Below, piece by piece: positions 12,481 through 22,820 of a DNA stretch of 64,000 bases; the stretch's first letter is position 1, and every line of letters begins with the position of its first letter. The stretch is taken from assembly GCF_014898055.3 (NCBI RefSeq), contig NW_026555331.1, positions 107,381,194-107,445,193 on the forward strand, written 5' to 3'. The notes under the pieces are model-generated. The model was given only the letters and a program-made list of their open reading frames with translations. It was not told the origin of the DNA and did no database searches. This DNA comes from Talpa occidentalis (Eukaryota; Chordata; Mammalia; Eulipotyphla; Talpidae). The position numbers and the translations under genes are program-made.

Positions 12481-12785
12481 CCCACCTATTTCTTTCTTTG
12501 TTTCTTTTTTTTTAAAGATTTATTTATTTATTTATACAAGCACTGGGTACAGTCAGAAGTGCGGGAGGGTGAGAGAATTCACCAGAGCCAGAGCGGGGAG
12601 CAGAACAGGCAGACAGATGAAATACACTACTGAGGGGAGCAGTGGGCGCAGCAGGAGAGGTCTGCGTACCATGTGGGACCCTCGCCTGTGGCTGGGATTG
12701 AACCGGCACTGCAGAAGCTGGGGGCAGCTTCGCAGCCCAGCGCTCAACTGCTGCGCCACCTGGGGAGACCCCCAGCTATTTCTTT
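12481..12785 (-). mobile_element. SINE copy 6, minus strand, with TSD
   Basis: The SINE body is about 12496-12770, flanked by CCCACCTATTTCTTT (12481-12495) and CCCAGCTATTTCTTT (12771-12785), a 15-bp duplication with one mismatch. It is subfamily A, with GACTGTACCCAGTGCTTG as the complement of its 3' end. Confidence 0.92.
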
Positions 12786-13510
12786 GGCCCTACCTCACCC
12801 CCCACCCACACATCTCCTTCCCACACTCCTCCTGCAGGGTTTGGTTTATAAAGTGATAATATTGGGGGAATTTTCTTAGGAAAAAAGGCAGTTGCATTTG
12901 AGACAAGCACATGGCAGAAACAAAGAATTCATTTTCTTAGGCATATGTTAATTTCTAGACAGGGTAACACAAATACCTTAACTTCATTATCTTTGGTGGG
13001 AATAATTTGTGTGTGAGAAAAGCAAGAACTAGTAGATAAAAGACTTTATCATAAGGAAATGGCTGTTTGGGTCTGACATCTGCAGGGTAGGGTTGCTAGG
13101 TGGGGTGTTGGGGGAGGCTCCAGGCTCTGGCATCACAGCGACTTCTGTGATCTGTGTCCTTGGGCAGGGCTGAGGGCAGGGCACCTTCAAAACAGTTCCT
13201 TTGATCCACTGACTTCTTGCTTCCTTCACCAAAAACATACTGATTTTCTTTCACGGAAGTAAATAAAATAAAATAATCATTTTTTTTGATATTTTAGCAG
13301 GAGAAGTTCAGGAATGCCAATAGTTTTTGACAATACTTTGCAGTGGCAAAGAGTAAAAGAAAAAGTGACCTTGAAGACTCTTGAAGTAATGACCTTCATT
13401 ATGTGGTAATATTTTAGTAACCATTGCATTCAGATACATTTTATATGCATATCAGATATACATATCATTTGCATTCACATATGTTTATAATTAAATGTTC
13501 TAGGTCTTGG
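12786..13510. other. Unassigned non-coding stretch
   Basis: No gene or repeat recognised. An AT-rich segment lies at 13430-13500. Confidence 0.55.
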
Positions 13511-14350
13511 TGTTACTGGAGTCTGGGTTCTTAAACTCGAAGAAATAGAAATAATGGAGACTAATCCCGCAGTCCCTGAGCAAGGTTTTATTAAAGTGTA
13601 TGCAATTTAGCACGAGGGAGTCAGCATCAGGGACAGGGTCTGTGTGCTGCTGCCTAGAAAAGGGTGGATACTGAATTTTTTTAAAAAGATTTATTTATTT
13701 TTATACAAAGGCTGGAGTACAGGCCTGAGGCGCGGGAGGGTGACGGGATTCAGAGAGAGCAGGGAGTAGAACAGCCAGACAACAAAAATACACTGCTGAG
13801 GGGAGCAGTGGGCCGCCACAGGAGAAGTCTGTGGCACCACGTGGGATTCTTGCCGGCCGCTGGGATCGAACTTGCACTGCCGAGGCTGCAGACAGCTTCA
13901 CAACACAGCGCTCAACCCTCTGCGCCACTGTGGAGGCCCTGGATACTGAATGTAAGCAGTTTTTACCCAGAGTAGTTAAGGGGCTGGGACCCTTTCTTTG
14001 TTCATTCCATGCGGTCATTCCAGCTCTTGAAACTGTGATCTCCTTGGACCTGTGACCTTTTGTGTCTAGATGGATTCTGTGTCATTAGCCTGGGGGATTT
14101 ATTAGCAGTGAAGCATTTTTTAGAAACTGGAAGGGATGACTCTATTAGTTCCACACTCCTGTTCCCTCAGCAAAGAGGGATGGCAGGTGTTTTTACCTCC
14201 TCTCTCCCTGTCTCTAAAGGAACTGGGTAAAGTCTCTGGGAAGAATTAAGGCTGCAACGTGGATGCCAGTGCTCGCTTGTTACCTGCTCCTGGTAATAGA
14301 ATTCTCCTCAGCAACAAGTCCTGCTCTTATGCATAAATCTAGTCAGTTTT
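13511..14350 (-). mobile_element. Candidate retroviral LTR, minus strand, split by SINE copy 7
   Basis: Read on the minus strand, the segment has an upstream region, a possible AATAAAACC polyadenylation signal (complement near 13584-13592) and a downstream part that would end in CA at 13511. The SINE at 13677-13939 lies inside, and the flanking sequence joins cleanly across its 12-bp duplication. No viral gene remnant was recognised next to it, so a solo LTR is the likeliest form. The family is unnamed. Confidence 0.4.
13665..13951 (-). mobile_element. SINE copy 7, minus strand, 12-bp TSD, nested
   Basis: The body is 13677-13939, flanked by TGGATACTGAAT at 13665-13676 and 13940-13951, a perfect duplication. 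The head reads GCGCTCAACCCTCTGCGCCACTGTGGAGGCCC on the plus strand. The element interrupts an older LTR-like sequence, so it is the younger of the two. Confidence 0.92.
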
Positions 14351-14847
14351 TCCATTTTTAGGAAAAGCCCAGTGATGAGGTGATGGGAAGGGATCTGCAC
14401 ATATCAAAGGGCCAGAAACGCATCCCAAAGGATAGTGACAAGCTAACCAAATTGTACCAACACCTATCATTGTTCAGAGAGAAAAGCAGCAACAGAGAAA
14501 TAATACCTTAAAAGAGCAAATAGAACAAGTCTCCTAAATGAAAATGGTTGAATCAGGGAATATGAGAATTTTTTTAAAATCCTGTACTTATTATCCTAGC
14601 AGAGGCTTAAGAAGGTGTTGTATCCATAAAATAAGAAGTGTATGCAATGAGAAAAGGAACAATCATAGAATGAGAAAATACTCTTGAAAACTCAGCTTTT
14701 ATTTCCCACAACTAAAATTTCAAAGAAGAATCAAAAAGGTAAAGTGGAAGAAATTTCCTTCAAAAAGAAAAGATAAAAAGATGCTTATTTTGGAATTTTG
14801 AATATTTGACAAATCCATTTCCCATCATACTCTTCTGTAAGTAGATG
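14351..14847. other. Unassigned AT-rich stretch
   Basis: No gene or repeat family is recognised. Confidence 0.55.
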
Positions 14848-14961
14848 CTGTGTGTGTGTGTGTGTATGTATATGTGTGTATATATATATACACACAAAGA
14901 AATGTTTACTGGAACAAATATATATATATTTATATATATACACATATATACATATATATAT
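14848..14961. repeat. Compound (TG)n/(TA)n microsatellite
   Basis: A TG array (14848-14867) passes into TATG/TA repeats (to about 14895). A non-repetitive 23-bp gap follows, then a second TA/CATA array (14918-14961). Short open frames over it are low-complexity artefacts. Confidence 0.95.
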
Positions 14962-15329
14962 TCTTACTAGAAATGAATGAATGCAAATTTATTTGGTCCA
15001 AAAGAAATCTTGGGTTTTTTTTTTTTTTGAACTGTGTGAATTCTCTCATCTTTGGGGAATATTGATTTTAGGATCTGATTCACTCTCTCCTTTTGGTCTT
15101 CTGAGCCCTCATAAACCTATTCATCTTAACCACTGGCACAGCCAGGATGGATGCTTTGGGGTTTGGACTGGGAGTTCTTTCAGCAGGGAGACCACCAGGG
15201 CTGGCACATGTGCTCACCATGCCTGGCAGATCATTCACAGGGACTGGCGTCCACCCTCTACACCTGGCCTGGCCACATTCATACTTCCTTTCCAGAAAAT
15301 GACCAGCAATTTCCCTTGAATTCTTCCTC

Positions 15330-15597
15330 CTTCATTAGTATTGTCTCCTGAAAGAAGCCTTCTGATCATTTGAACTGAAGTCAGTCTCTCCTACCCCATC
15401 ACTCTCTGCCCAACTAGCCAGCTTCCCACTTCTTCACATAACTGTCTGGCAGGATGAAATATATTTTCAGTCTTCCTCAAAGGACTGTATGCTCTGTGAG
15501 GCCCAGGAGTTGGTTTTTTTTTTTTTTTTTTTTTTCCCGTCATGGTGTTCCTAGTACTTGGCAGAAGGTAAATGGTCCATAAATGCAAGGATTTTAT
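15330..15597 (+). mobile_element. L2 LINE 3' end, plus strand, with internal T22 run
   Basis: The order 'ctctgtgaggcccaggagttgg' then 'atggtgttcctagtacttggcagaaggtaaatggtccataaatgc' matches the L2 3' end (…GCACCTAGCACAGTGCCTGGCACA..AGGTGCTCAATAAATG…). A run of 22 T at 15514-15535 interrupts it. Ancient and non-coding. Confidence 0.65.
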
Positions 15598-16189
15598 GCA
15601 AGGATGCTGCATGGGAACAGTCATGGTATTTTGACATCCCAGGGAGTGTCTCGTTCTGTACTCCATGTCTGTTTTGGCTCTGTTCCTATTGGGTTCATGG
15701 AGGAAACAAGAATGGCTAGTGAGGGCAGCGAAAACACACACAGAGGGCGGAGCTGCCCCAGTTGTGACTGCGGTTCTCTTTTAGGCCCAAATGCTATTCC
15801 CATGGAAAGTTTTGTCCTTAGTTCTCCAACACATTCAGACCACATGGCAGTATAAAGTGCCAGAGTTCAAGCTCTTGGGAGTAGAAGTCTTTGAAACTAG
15901 GAGAACACTTTTTGGAATTCAGATCATATGCTATTGTTCAGCTTCAGTTACAAATGAGTCAGCAAAACAAAGTTTTAAGTTCCCAACTGAGCATTTAAAA
16001 CAAAAATAGAATTTTGCAGGGAACATAACACCTTTCCTTGCAAGAAGGTACAAGCAAGTGATGAGCCTTTTCTGAAAAATGGCAGGATCGAGCCATTCCA
16101 AATTGATTGCCCACATGACTAGAAATTTATCTGGGGAACTAGAAAATTCTAATTTTCCCAAATCCACTTGTTCTTGCAATACTGAGAGA

Positions 16190-16221
16190 GGTATGGTTAG
16201 ATTCGGGGTATGGTTAGATTC
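16190..16221. repeat. Short tandem duplication, 17-bp unit
   Basis: GGTATGGTTAGATTC occurs at 16190-16204 and 16207-16221, a two-copy tandem repeat of 17-bp period. Confidence 0.9.
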
Positions 16222-16685
16222 TTGGCTTCTGCTGTGTCTGAGGGGTTAGTGGGATGGATTTGTTTAATGGTGGCAATGTCAGCTCCCCTATCTGGATAGT
16301 TCATTTCCTTGCACATTTATAAGTTAAAGGGTAACCGTCTGTTTCTGCCCTCTGGCCTAGTTCATCACTGCTCCATAAATGAGTAATTTAAAGAGTGGGC
16401 ACTGCAAAAAAATCTGTGGATACCCTCCACCATACATTTGGGAGGGACAACAACCAGAGATATCAGGTGTAAAAAGGTGAGAAGCCATAGCTGGACTAAA
16501 AATTGTATTCCTTCTGTTCTCAAACTTGCCATATATTGGCACATTCTGGGATGACATTTCCCCCAACCTGGTGAATTAATCTCATTTGGAGGCTAGTCAG
16601 GCGTCACCTCTATTGTGCAAACTTCCAGGCCAGCATACCCCCATGGACAGAGGTAGTTGCTATCTTCTCTAAGTTCCCACAGCAC

Positions 16686-16688
<3 letters not shown>
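16222..16688. other. Unassigned non-coding stretch
   Basis: No gene or repeat family is recognised. Confidence 0.55.

Positions 16689-16742
<54 letters not shown>
16689..16742. repeat. (AT)n microsatellite at the SINE tail
   Basis: About 27 AT units abut the A/T-rich 3' tail of SINE copy 8. Such arrays commonly grow from retroposon tails. Confidence 0.97.
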
Positions 16743-16745
<3 letters not shown>

Positions 16746-17002
16746 AAATTTATTTATTTTTAAACAAGAACTGGGGTATAGGCCACAGGCATGGGAGAGT
16801 GAGAGGATTCACCAGATAGAGAGCGGGGAGCAGAACAGGCAGATGGACTGAAGGTACTGCTGAGGGGAGCAGTGGGTGTGACAGGAGGGGTAAGCCACGC
16901 CATGTGGGAATCTCCCTGGCTGGCCAGGAATCTAACCCACGCTGTGGAGGCTGCAGAGAGCTTCACAGTGTGCACTTAACCCGATGCGCCACCAGGGAGG
17001 CC
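16743..17002 (-). mobile_element. SINE copy 8, minus strand
   Basis: The tail side is TTTAAATTTATTTATTTTTAAAC and the head ends at GCGCCACCAGGGAGGCC. The subfamily B signature is visible as AACTGGGGTATAGGCCACAGGC. A possible duplication (CCCACAGCACTTA before the AT array; CCCCACAGCCATAC after) is weak. Confidence 0.9.
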
Positions 17003-17059
17003 ACCCCTCCCCACAGCCATACACAGGTGGTAGACCTATCACATACTACAAAGAAGTGT

Positions 17060-17180
17060 ATCCATTTGTGTCCTTCACTAGATCATTAAGTCACCAAGGG
17101 CAGGGGCCTAAGTCCTCTTCATTTTATGCCTTTAGTGTTTATCACTGTGACAGGTGCAGAAAGTGAACAAATGAATGAGG
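17060..17180 (+). mobile_element. L2 LINE 3' fragment, plus strand
   Basis: The phrases 'caccaagggcaggggcctaagtcctcttc' and 'cctttagtgtttatcactgtgacaggtgcagaaagtgaacaaatgaatg' follow the L2 3' end, closing in the AATGAATG repeat. Confidence 0.6.
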
Positions 17181-18269
17181 TAGGTCATCTCTATCTGCAT
17201 ATGTATATTGATCGACCACTCCAATGTCATGGCCAAATTCTCCCATGATGCAATGTGCCAGTCTAGGTCTGATGCTGCCTACCTGCACAAGGGTGAGGTC
17301 ATGGCAGCAGAAGTCCTTGCCTGCATGTCCCTGGGATAAAATTGCATGGAGCAGCCAAGATGGCAGAGGCCACATTAATTTTGATTAGTACAATTGATTA
17401 TGGCTATGGGTGCACCGCCTGTGTGTTTCTTTACCAGTTTGGCAACTTCCCAGCAGTCCCCAAATACTTGCTGTCCAACCTGCTCTAGCTGCAGAATCGT
17501 GGTTTTACAGGCTGCTCAAATCCATTTCTTGGTGCTCTCTGCCTATTACCCAAGCCACATTCATTCTGCTAATCTTGATCAACAGTAGCATAGAACAGCT
17601 CATCCTGCTCCTTTAAATTAATTTTCCCTGCCGTTTTGAGTCTCTGCCTTCTCAAAAGAGTGACCAGATGTCTTTGAGTGCCTCTGGCAGGCTTGGCAAC
17701 AGAAGACACTGCTCTCTCCCAGCGTACCTCCAACACGATGCCAGGCCAAGATGCTGGAGCAGGCCCTCCTGCCTGCCCTGAGTGTGGGGACTTTTCCAGC
17801 ACTGTCTGAGCTTCAGATGTCTGTCTAGGGCCTAGTAAATCTGCCCTTGTTTATTTATCATCTACAGCTCTTTAAAATAAACTAACAAAACTAAGATTAT
17901 CTTGTCACAGAGTAGAGATATAATTATGTCCTTCATTCTTTCAGAACCCCATGTTATAAGTTCACCAGACAGGGGTGGAATGTGTTCACAAGAGGCTGGT
18001 GAGATGTCTGGGATCAAAGGGCTCAGGTGCCCTCCCCAGAGTAATGCCAGCCTAATCACCTTCTTCCCTTCACAATTAGTGAGTAGACCCAGTTGTTTAC
18101 CAACTGCATCAGCAGTCTGGAACCTTCATGGCTAAGCTGGCTTCTGATTTGGTCTTTCTTAATCTGAAAACTATGAGAAATTATTAGCTTATTGGATGAG
18201 TTATTAAGAACATTTCTGTGTGCTCCTGAGGTGCTGTGTTGTAGAAACCTCCAGGCCAGTGTTGTACAA
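17181..18269. other. About 1.1 kb unassigned
   Basis: No gene is recognised. A short plus-strand open stretch around 17212-17330 contains no motif I can name. Confidence 0.5.
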
Positions 18270-18420
18270 ATGGCACACAACAGGGCCGTGGGAACTCTGA
18301 CTTCTAGGCCTGCCTCTGCCAACACCTGTGAGAGTTTGGACCAGTCACCTCAATTTTCTGGGCTTCATACTCCACTAATAAGAGATGAGGGCTCTTTCTG
18401 TCTCTGATAAGTCAAGCACA
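18270..18420 (+). mobile_element. MIR SINE fragment, plus strand
   Basis: The core 'tctgccaacacctgtgagagtttggaccagtcacctcaattttctgggcttcatact…aataagagatgaggg' matches MIR (TGTGTGACCTTGGGCAAGTCACTT…CTCAGTTTCC). Confidence 0.65.
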
Positions 18421-18979
18421 GAGAGATTACTGGGAGAGCCAGAGATTCAATTTTTTACTGCTCAGGAAGGTTCTTCTTCTCACCTGGGGCTTTTTTTAAT
18501 CTCTCCCTCAACAAAGCTCTGTGGGTCTGACTCTGCTTTGTCCACATCTGTCAAGAAGGCCCAGTACTCCAGGGAGCCCCATTTTCACAAACTTGAATCC
18601 CACGGTGCTCCTGGAATAGTGAGACACAAAAGTACATCAAAGTCAGTGATTTGTTCTTGAAAAAATGTATTTTCTATTTCATAGCTGAAATTGTGTATAA
18701 ATCACAAGCCAAACCATCATTTTGTAAAAAGAAATCTAGATATACCCCCAGTAAATAGTGTGCTCCCTAACAGAGCTGCTTCAGTGTGCACCTCCTCCTC
18801 CCAAACACATCACAGGGGTAAAGCACCAAGGTTCAACGAAATTGCTCTATATATTCTTCCAAACTCAGACTGTTAAGGCTGACCATAACTGTTTTAGGGT
18901 ACAACTGATTGATTTCTTTCTCTGGCCATTGGGAACCAATCCTCTATTTTACCTGTATATGTTCTTACTCTCTTCATTT

Positions 18980-19130
18980 CTCATATCAGTCTCTCTCTTT
19001 TTCTTTTATTCCTTTCTTCAAGCCTTTACCATCTCACAGATGTCTCTGGCATCTTTTGGTTTCCCCAACTCCAGTCCCTTTCCTTTCCAATCCATTTCAG
19101 GTGCTACTGCAGTTGAATCTGGTCCAGCCT
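18980..19130 (+). mobile_element. Possible L2 LINE fragment, plus strand
   Basis: The pyrimidine-rich order 'ccatctcacagatgtctctggcatcttttggtttccccaactccagtccctttcc' resembles L2. It is weak because the composition alone could produce part of the match. Confidence 0.4.
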
Positions 19131-19499
19131 GGACCCCCGCTGGCCCCACCCTGCCTGGCAGGGGTTACTTGTGACCATGGGCTCTGTTGCCACACTCTAT
19201 GCTTTAGATCCTGGCTCCTGAGCTTGTTAATTCTGTGTACTTACATAAGAGACATACCTTCTGTAAACTTTCCTTCTTCTGTGCTATGGAATTCATTATT
19301 TATTTATTTAGAGGAAACTATATATTTGCTGGCAAATAATAATTGCTAAAAATGTTAGCTTTTTGTTCTTGGTTTTTATGGTTCTCCTTAAGCAGGTTCA
19401 CACTTCTGACCACAGATGTATGTCACCATCCCCTTATACAACTGGTGTCACTTGGCACTGCTCACTGTTCCTTGCAGTGTACCTAGATGGCCCCACCTT

Positions 19500-20330
19500 G
19501 GGCACACGAAGGCCCTTTCACCTTGTTGTGAATTGACCCATAGTTGTATCAGTCACTCATGAAAACACATTGTGGAAAATTCCACATATAAACCAAAATA
19601 GGGAGAAGAATGACATCATCACCCAGCTTTCCCATCTTTAACAGTGACCAATTCACAGCAAATCTTTTTACTCCTGAATCTATTAGTTTTAAACTGATAC
19701 CACACATCTTACTATTTAATCTACAATTATTCCAGTAAATATCTCTAAAGTTAAGGACTCTTAAAAATACATAACCACAATATTGGAATCATATCTGAAA
19801 AATGAAAATCATTTTTTAATAACAACCATCTAGTCAATGTTCAAATTTTCCCCAATGTCTCAGAAATACTAAAAGAAATTTATAGTTGATTATTCAAATC
19901 AGGAGCCAAAGTCCACCCATTGTATTTGATATGCCTTTTAAATTGCTTTTAATCTATATATTTCTGCATTGTTCTTTGTTATTTATGAAACTAGATCTTG
20001 GCCTTGTAGAATTTCCCTCATTCTGTTTTTTTGTTTTGTTTTTGTTTTTTGCTGATCACACCTCCTAGCATGGTCTAGCATATTCTGTCTTTGGTATTAG
20101 CCATGAATGGGTAGACAGTCTATAGGCTTGATCACACTCAGGTTGGAAATTTTAGGCCAAAATACTTCATGAGTGATGTCAAGAACCATTTCTCAGCCAC
20201 TGGGCCCCAGTGGTTCTGGATACACAGGGGCAAAAGCCATGTCTCCAAATTGGGTTGCAGACCACTTGTCCAGAGTCCACTTCACTTCACTATGATACTT
20301 TCTTGTATCAGGGGTTTTTAGGTATGACTT
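19500..20330 (-). mobile_element. Large ancient interspersed repeat, probably LINE-1-related
   Basis: The ordered phrases 'gaatgacatcatcacccagctttccc', 'ctgataccacacatcttac', 'taaggactcttaaaaatacataaccacaatatt', 'gttcaaattttccccaatgtctc' and 'cttgatcacactcaggttgg' match a mammalian-wide repeat that I recall in this order. I cannot name the subfamily, and the strand is a guess. Diverged, non-coding. Confidence 0.5.
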
Positions 20331-20429
20331 TCCCTTTTCCTTCATTGTAGGTCACCCAAGAAAATGAATTTCATAAGCCTCGTTTTCTTCACCATCCTAA
20401 ATTGCATTGCCAGGTTCCAATAAGAAAAT

Positions 20430-20615
20430 GATACTATAATATCAGCTATCTTTTTGGAGCGCTTATCCTGTACTAAGCACTGTACTTTGTCCTTAACACG
20501 AATCAATCTCACATGATTTCACAAGAACTTATTCCCATTCAAGAGATGATGAAACTGAATCTGAGAGTTCAAAAAGCTCCTCCAACTTTTGATTCTCTGG
20601 TGTTGAGTCCTAACC
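20430..20615 (-). mobile_element. MIR SINE, minus strand
   Basis: The complement of MIR is seen: 'ggagcgcttatcctgtactaagcactgtactttgtccttaacacgaatcaatctcacatgat' then 'agagatgatgaaactgaatctgagag'. Confidence 0.7.
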
Positions 20616-20802
20616 CATTGCAGTGATCCAGCCCTATGGATAACTCTGCTTTCCCTCCCCCTGTTCTCTGAGAAACTCCTTGACTTTTCTTTGTGACCTG
20701 GGAGTGCTGGATTATAAAAGCATTATGGAACGTTGCTATTAATGGATGTAGTCTTTGAGGTTGTCAAGTCAGGCTTTAAAAGTGCCTTGACAGTTGCCAC
20801 TT

Positions 20803-21116
20803 AGAAAGGATTGTGGGCCTCCCCTGGTGGCGCAGCAGTTGAGCGCTGGGCTGCGAAGCTGCCCGCAGCCTCTGCAGCGCTGGTTTGATCCCCGGCCACC
20901 AGCGAGGGTCCCACATGGCACGACAGACCTCTCCTGTCGCGCCCGCTGCTCCCCTAAGCAGCGTATTTCATCACTCTGCCTCTTCTGTTCCCGGCTCTGG
21001 CTCTGGTGAATTCTTTCGCCCTCCCGTGCTTCTGACTGTACCCAGTGCTTGTATAAATAAATAAATAAATCTTAAAAACAAAAACAAAAACAAAAAAAAA
21101 AAAAGAGAAAGGCTTG
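20803..21116 (+). mobile_element. SINE copy 9, plus strand, with TSD
   Basis: The body is about 20814-21105. The A box TGGCGCAGCAGTTGAGCGC is near 20827, the B box GGTTTGATCC is at 20882-20891, and the 3' end is an (AATA)n-CTT-(AAAAAC)n-A12 tail. Flanks AGAAAGGATTG (20803-20813) and AGAAAGGCTTG (21106-21116) form the duplication. Subfamily A (CTTCTGACTGTACCCAGTGCTTG); a good reference copy with intact promoter boxes. Confidence 0.94.
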
Positions 21117-21320
21117 CAATATAGTAAATAGAGAAGAAGTTGGGGAGTGGAAACCTAGCTTAGCAACCTGCCTGCTGTGTGACTTTGGACAAGTCACTTA
21201 ACCTCTCTGTGTCTTAATTGCTTCATAAGAAAACGTGTATGATAAATGAAAGCACTTAGAATAATGCCTCGCATATAATAAGCACTCAGTAAATGTTGAC
21301 TGTTACTGTTGCTTTTATTA
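21117..21320 (+). mobile_element. MIR SINE, plus strand
   Basis: 'ctgctgtgtgactttggacaagtcacttaacctctctgtgtcttaattgcttcat' and 'gcacttagaataatgcctcgcatataataagcactcagtaaatgttgac' give the MIR core and 3' part in order. This is the clearest MIR in the window; SINE copy 9 lies immediately upstream. Confidence 0.85.
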
Positions 21321-21710
21321 TCCAAAGTGTTTGAACAATTATCAGAAAGAAACTAATAAAAAAAACTTACAAATAACTTATTTTGAATCTCTGGCTGTGA
21401 AAAGGCCATCACCCCCTTCCTTGAACTATTTCTTTTCTTTCTTACAGAGGAATTAGAAGTACAGAGGTCATCCCCACTCCCCTCCCAGCCACCACATACA
21501 TTTTAATTAAGGTATCTTTTGAGAATGAATACTTTAATCCAAAGTGATCACTTTGATACTCAAAGAGACACATTTGGAGGCTACTTGGCAAAGGGGAATT
21601 AAAGACGGAGAAGCTGAATAAATAGCAAGCAAAATGTTAATGTTTTGGCTTTGTGGTGTCTGCATCTGAGAGCACTCCTAGCAGATTTTTTGGCCAGTTC
21701 CAGCTGGAAG

Positions 21711-21960
21711 CTCGGCGGCTCCTTTTGTGTGGCGCGCGAGCCCTGGCTGCGGATTGCAGCGCCTGCCCCTAGGGGTCAGTCTGATCCAGGGATTGTCTCG
21801 AATCCGAACAGCTTTGGATGCGCGAGAGCTGGGCGCCCAGAACCAGGGGTCTTCCCGGTGCCAACCAGACGGAGGTGAGCACCCCCAGCCAAGCGGGGCG
21901 CCTGCACCCGAGCCCCCGCCGCTGCACACGCCTGTCCTGCCTTAGCTGCCCTTCCCGCTG
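21711..21960 (+). promoter_or_regulatory. CpG-dense non-repetitive patch, candidate promoter/first exon
   Basis: I count about 21 CpG dinucleotides in 250 bases, against near absence in most of the window. The patch is GC-rich and belongs to no repeat I recognise. A consensus splice donor GGAG|GTGAGC falls at 21874/21875 on the plus strand. No TATA box is evident upstream. Open frames cover both strands, but the longest plus-strand one (21645-21878) has no ATG at its start and runs through the donor into a stop, so I call no protein. CpG islands often fire in both directions, so strand is uncertain. It could be the first non-coding exon of a gene or lncRNA, or an orphan CpG island. Confidence 0.5.
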
Positions 21961-22090
21961 TTCTGCTCTTTCTGAATACAGGTTGTGCCACAAAATCAGA
22001 GAGGTGGAATCTCTTTACAACTTATAAATGTCTGGAGTTAGCCTCAAATTTTAATGGTGAAAAGAAAAAGAGGAAGCAAAGGTGGGGATA

Positions 22091-22140
22091 GATGACTTAG
22101 TAATGTTTCCTAATAGATGACTTAGTAATGTTTCCTAATA
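22091..22140. repeat. Perfect tandem duplication, 25-bp unit
   Basis: The unit starting GATGACTTAG is present at 22091-22115 and again at 22116-22140 with no difference, so it is recent or maintained. Confidence 0.95.
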
Positions 22141-22699
22141 AACTCTAATTTTTACTTATGCAACGTTAATCTTACTGTGTCCAGGAGACAAGATGTTAAG
22201 AGTTGGGAGAGGCCTCCCACGCCTTTTATAGCCACTCTTCATTTTACAAAGAAAATGAGAGCCGGAGCAGAACCAGACAGCTCTGGCTATCGCACTTGAA
22301 GTCTCATTTGAGGGTTATTTTCTCTCTACATGATATTAGCTATTATTTTTTAATCTTTTGAATGATTACTAGTTTTAAAGACCTTCAATTGATATAAAAT
22401 GAAGTTGCCAGATGGTTAGATGGCAAACTAGCAAAGTGGTTGAACTGGTGGAATTCAGAGGCAGATTATCTGCAATAATATGGGGTGTCGGGTGGGGAAA
22501 AAGGGGTTATCCCTAAAGGTGAGGCCCTTGGTCCTTAACCCTTCTGAGACTCAGCTTCCGAAATTAGAATAAATGGAAAGAATTAAAATTAACACCTTCA
22601 GAATAATTCTGTAAACACTCAGTGAACATCGCCTATTGAATATTAGGACTAGAAGCATTACAAGAGAAGTCTGGGCCTTGGAGGAAGGGCAAGGAATGC
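22141..22699. other. Unassigned non-coding stretch
   Basis: No gene or repeat family recognised. Confidence 0.55.
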
Positions 22700-22820
22700 C
22701 TTAGTTCATCCTGGGGAGCCCAGTTTTACTCCTTCCAGTCTGTCCCCTGCATGACTGTCAGAGTGGTCTTTAAATATATTTTTTGAGATTCCTCCCCCAT
22801 TCCAGTACAAAAACTCAACC
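22700..22820 (+). mobile_element. Possible L2 LINE fragment, plus strand
   Basis: 'ccagtctgtcccctgcatgactgtcagagtggtctttaaatat' resembles the L2 phrase in which an assay-like 'ccagagtgatcttt' follows a C-rich part. Weak. Confidence 0.4.

Noticed and set aside
14760..15065. Open frames rich in Tyr/Ile/His/Val
   Set aside because: They are translations of the TG/TA microsatellite.
20827..20891. tRNA gene in SINE copy 9
   Set aside because: A and B boxes are present, but the rest is SINE body and the cloverleaf is not kept; it is a tRNA-derived retroposon.
21645..21878. Plus-strand open frame ending at the CpG patch
   Set aside because: It begins with TTG, not ATG, and runs into a stop just past the splice donor. 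The nearby ATG at 21640 meets a stop after ten codons.
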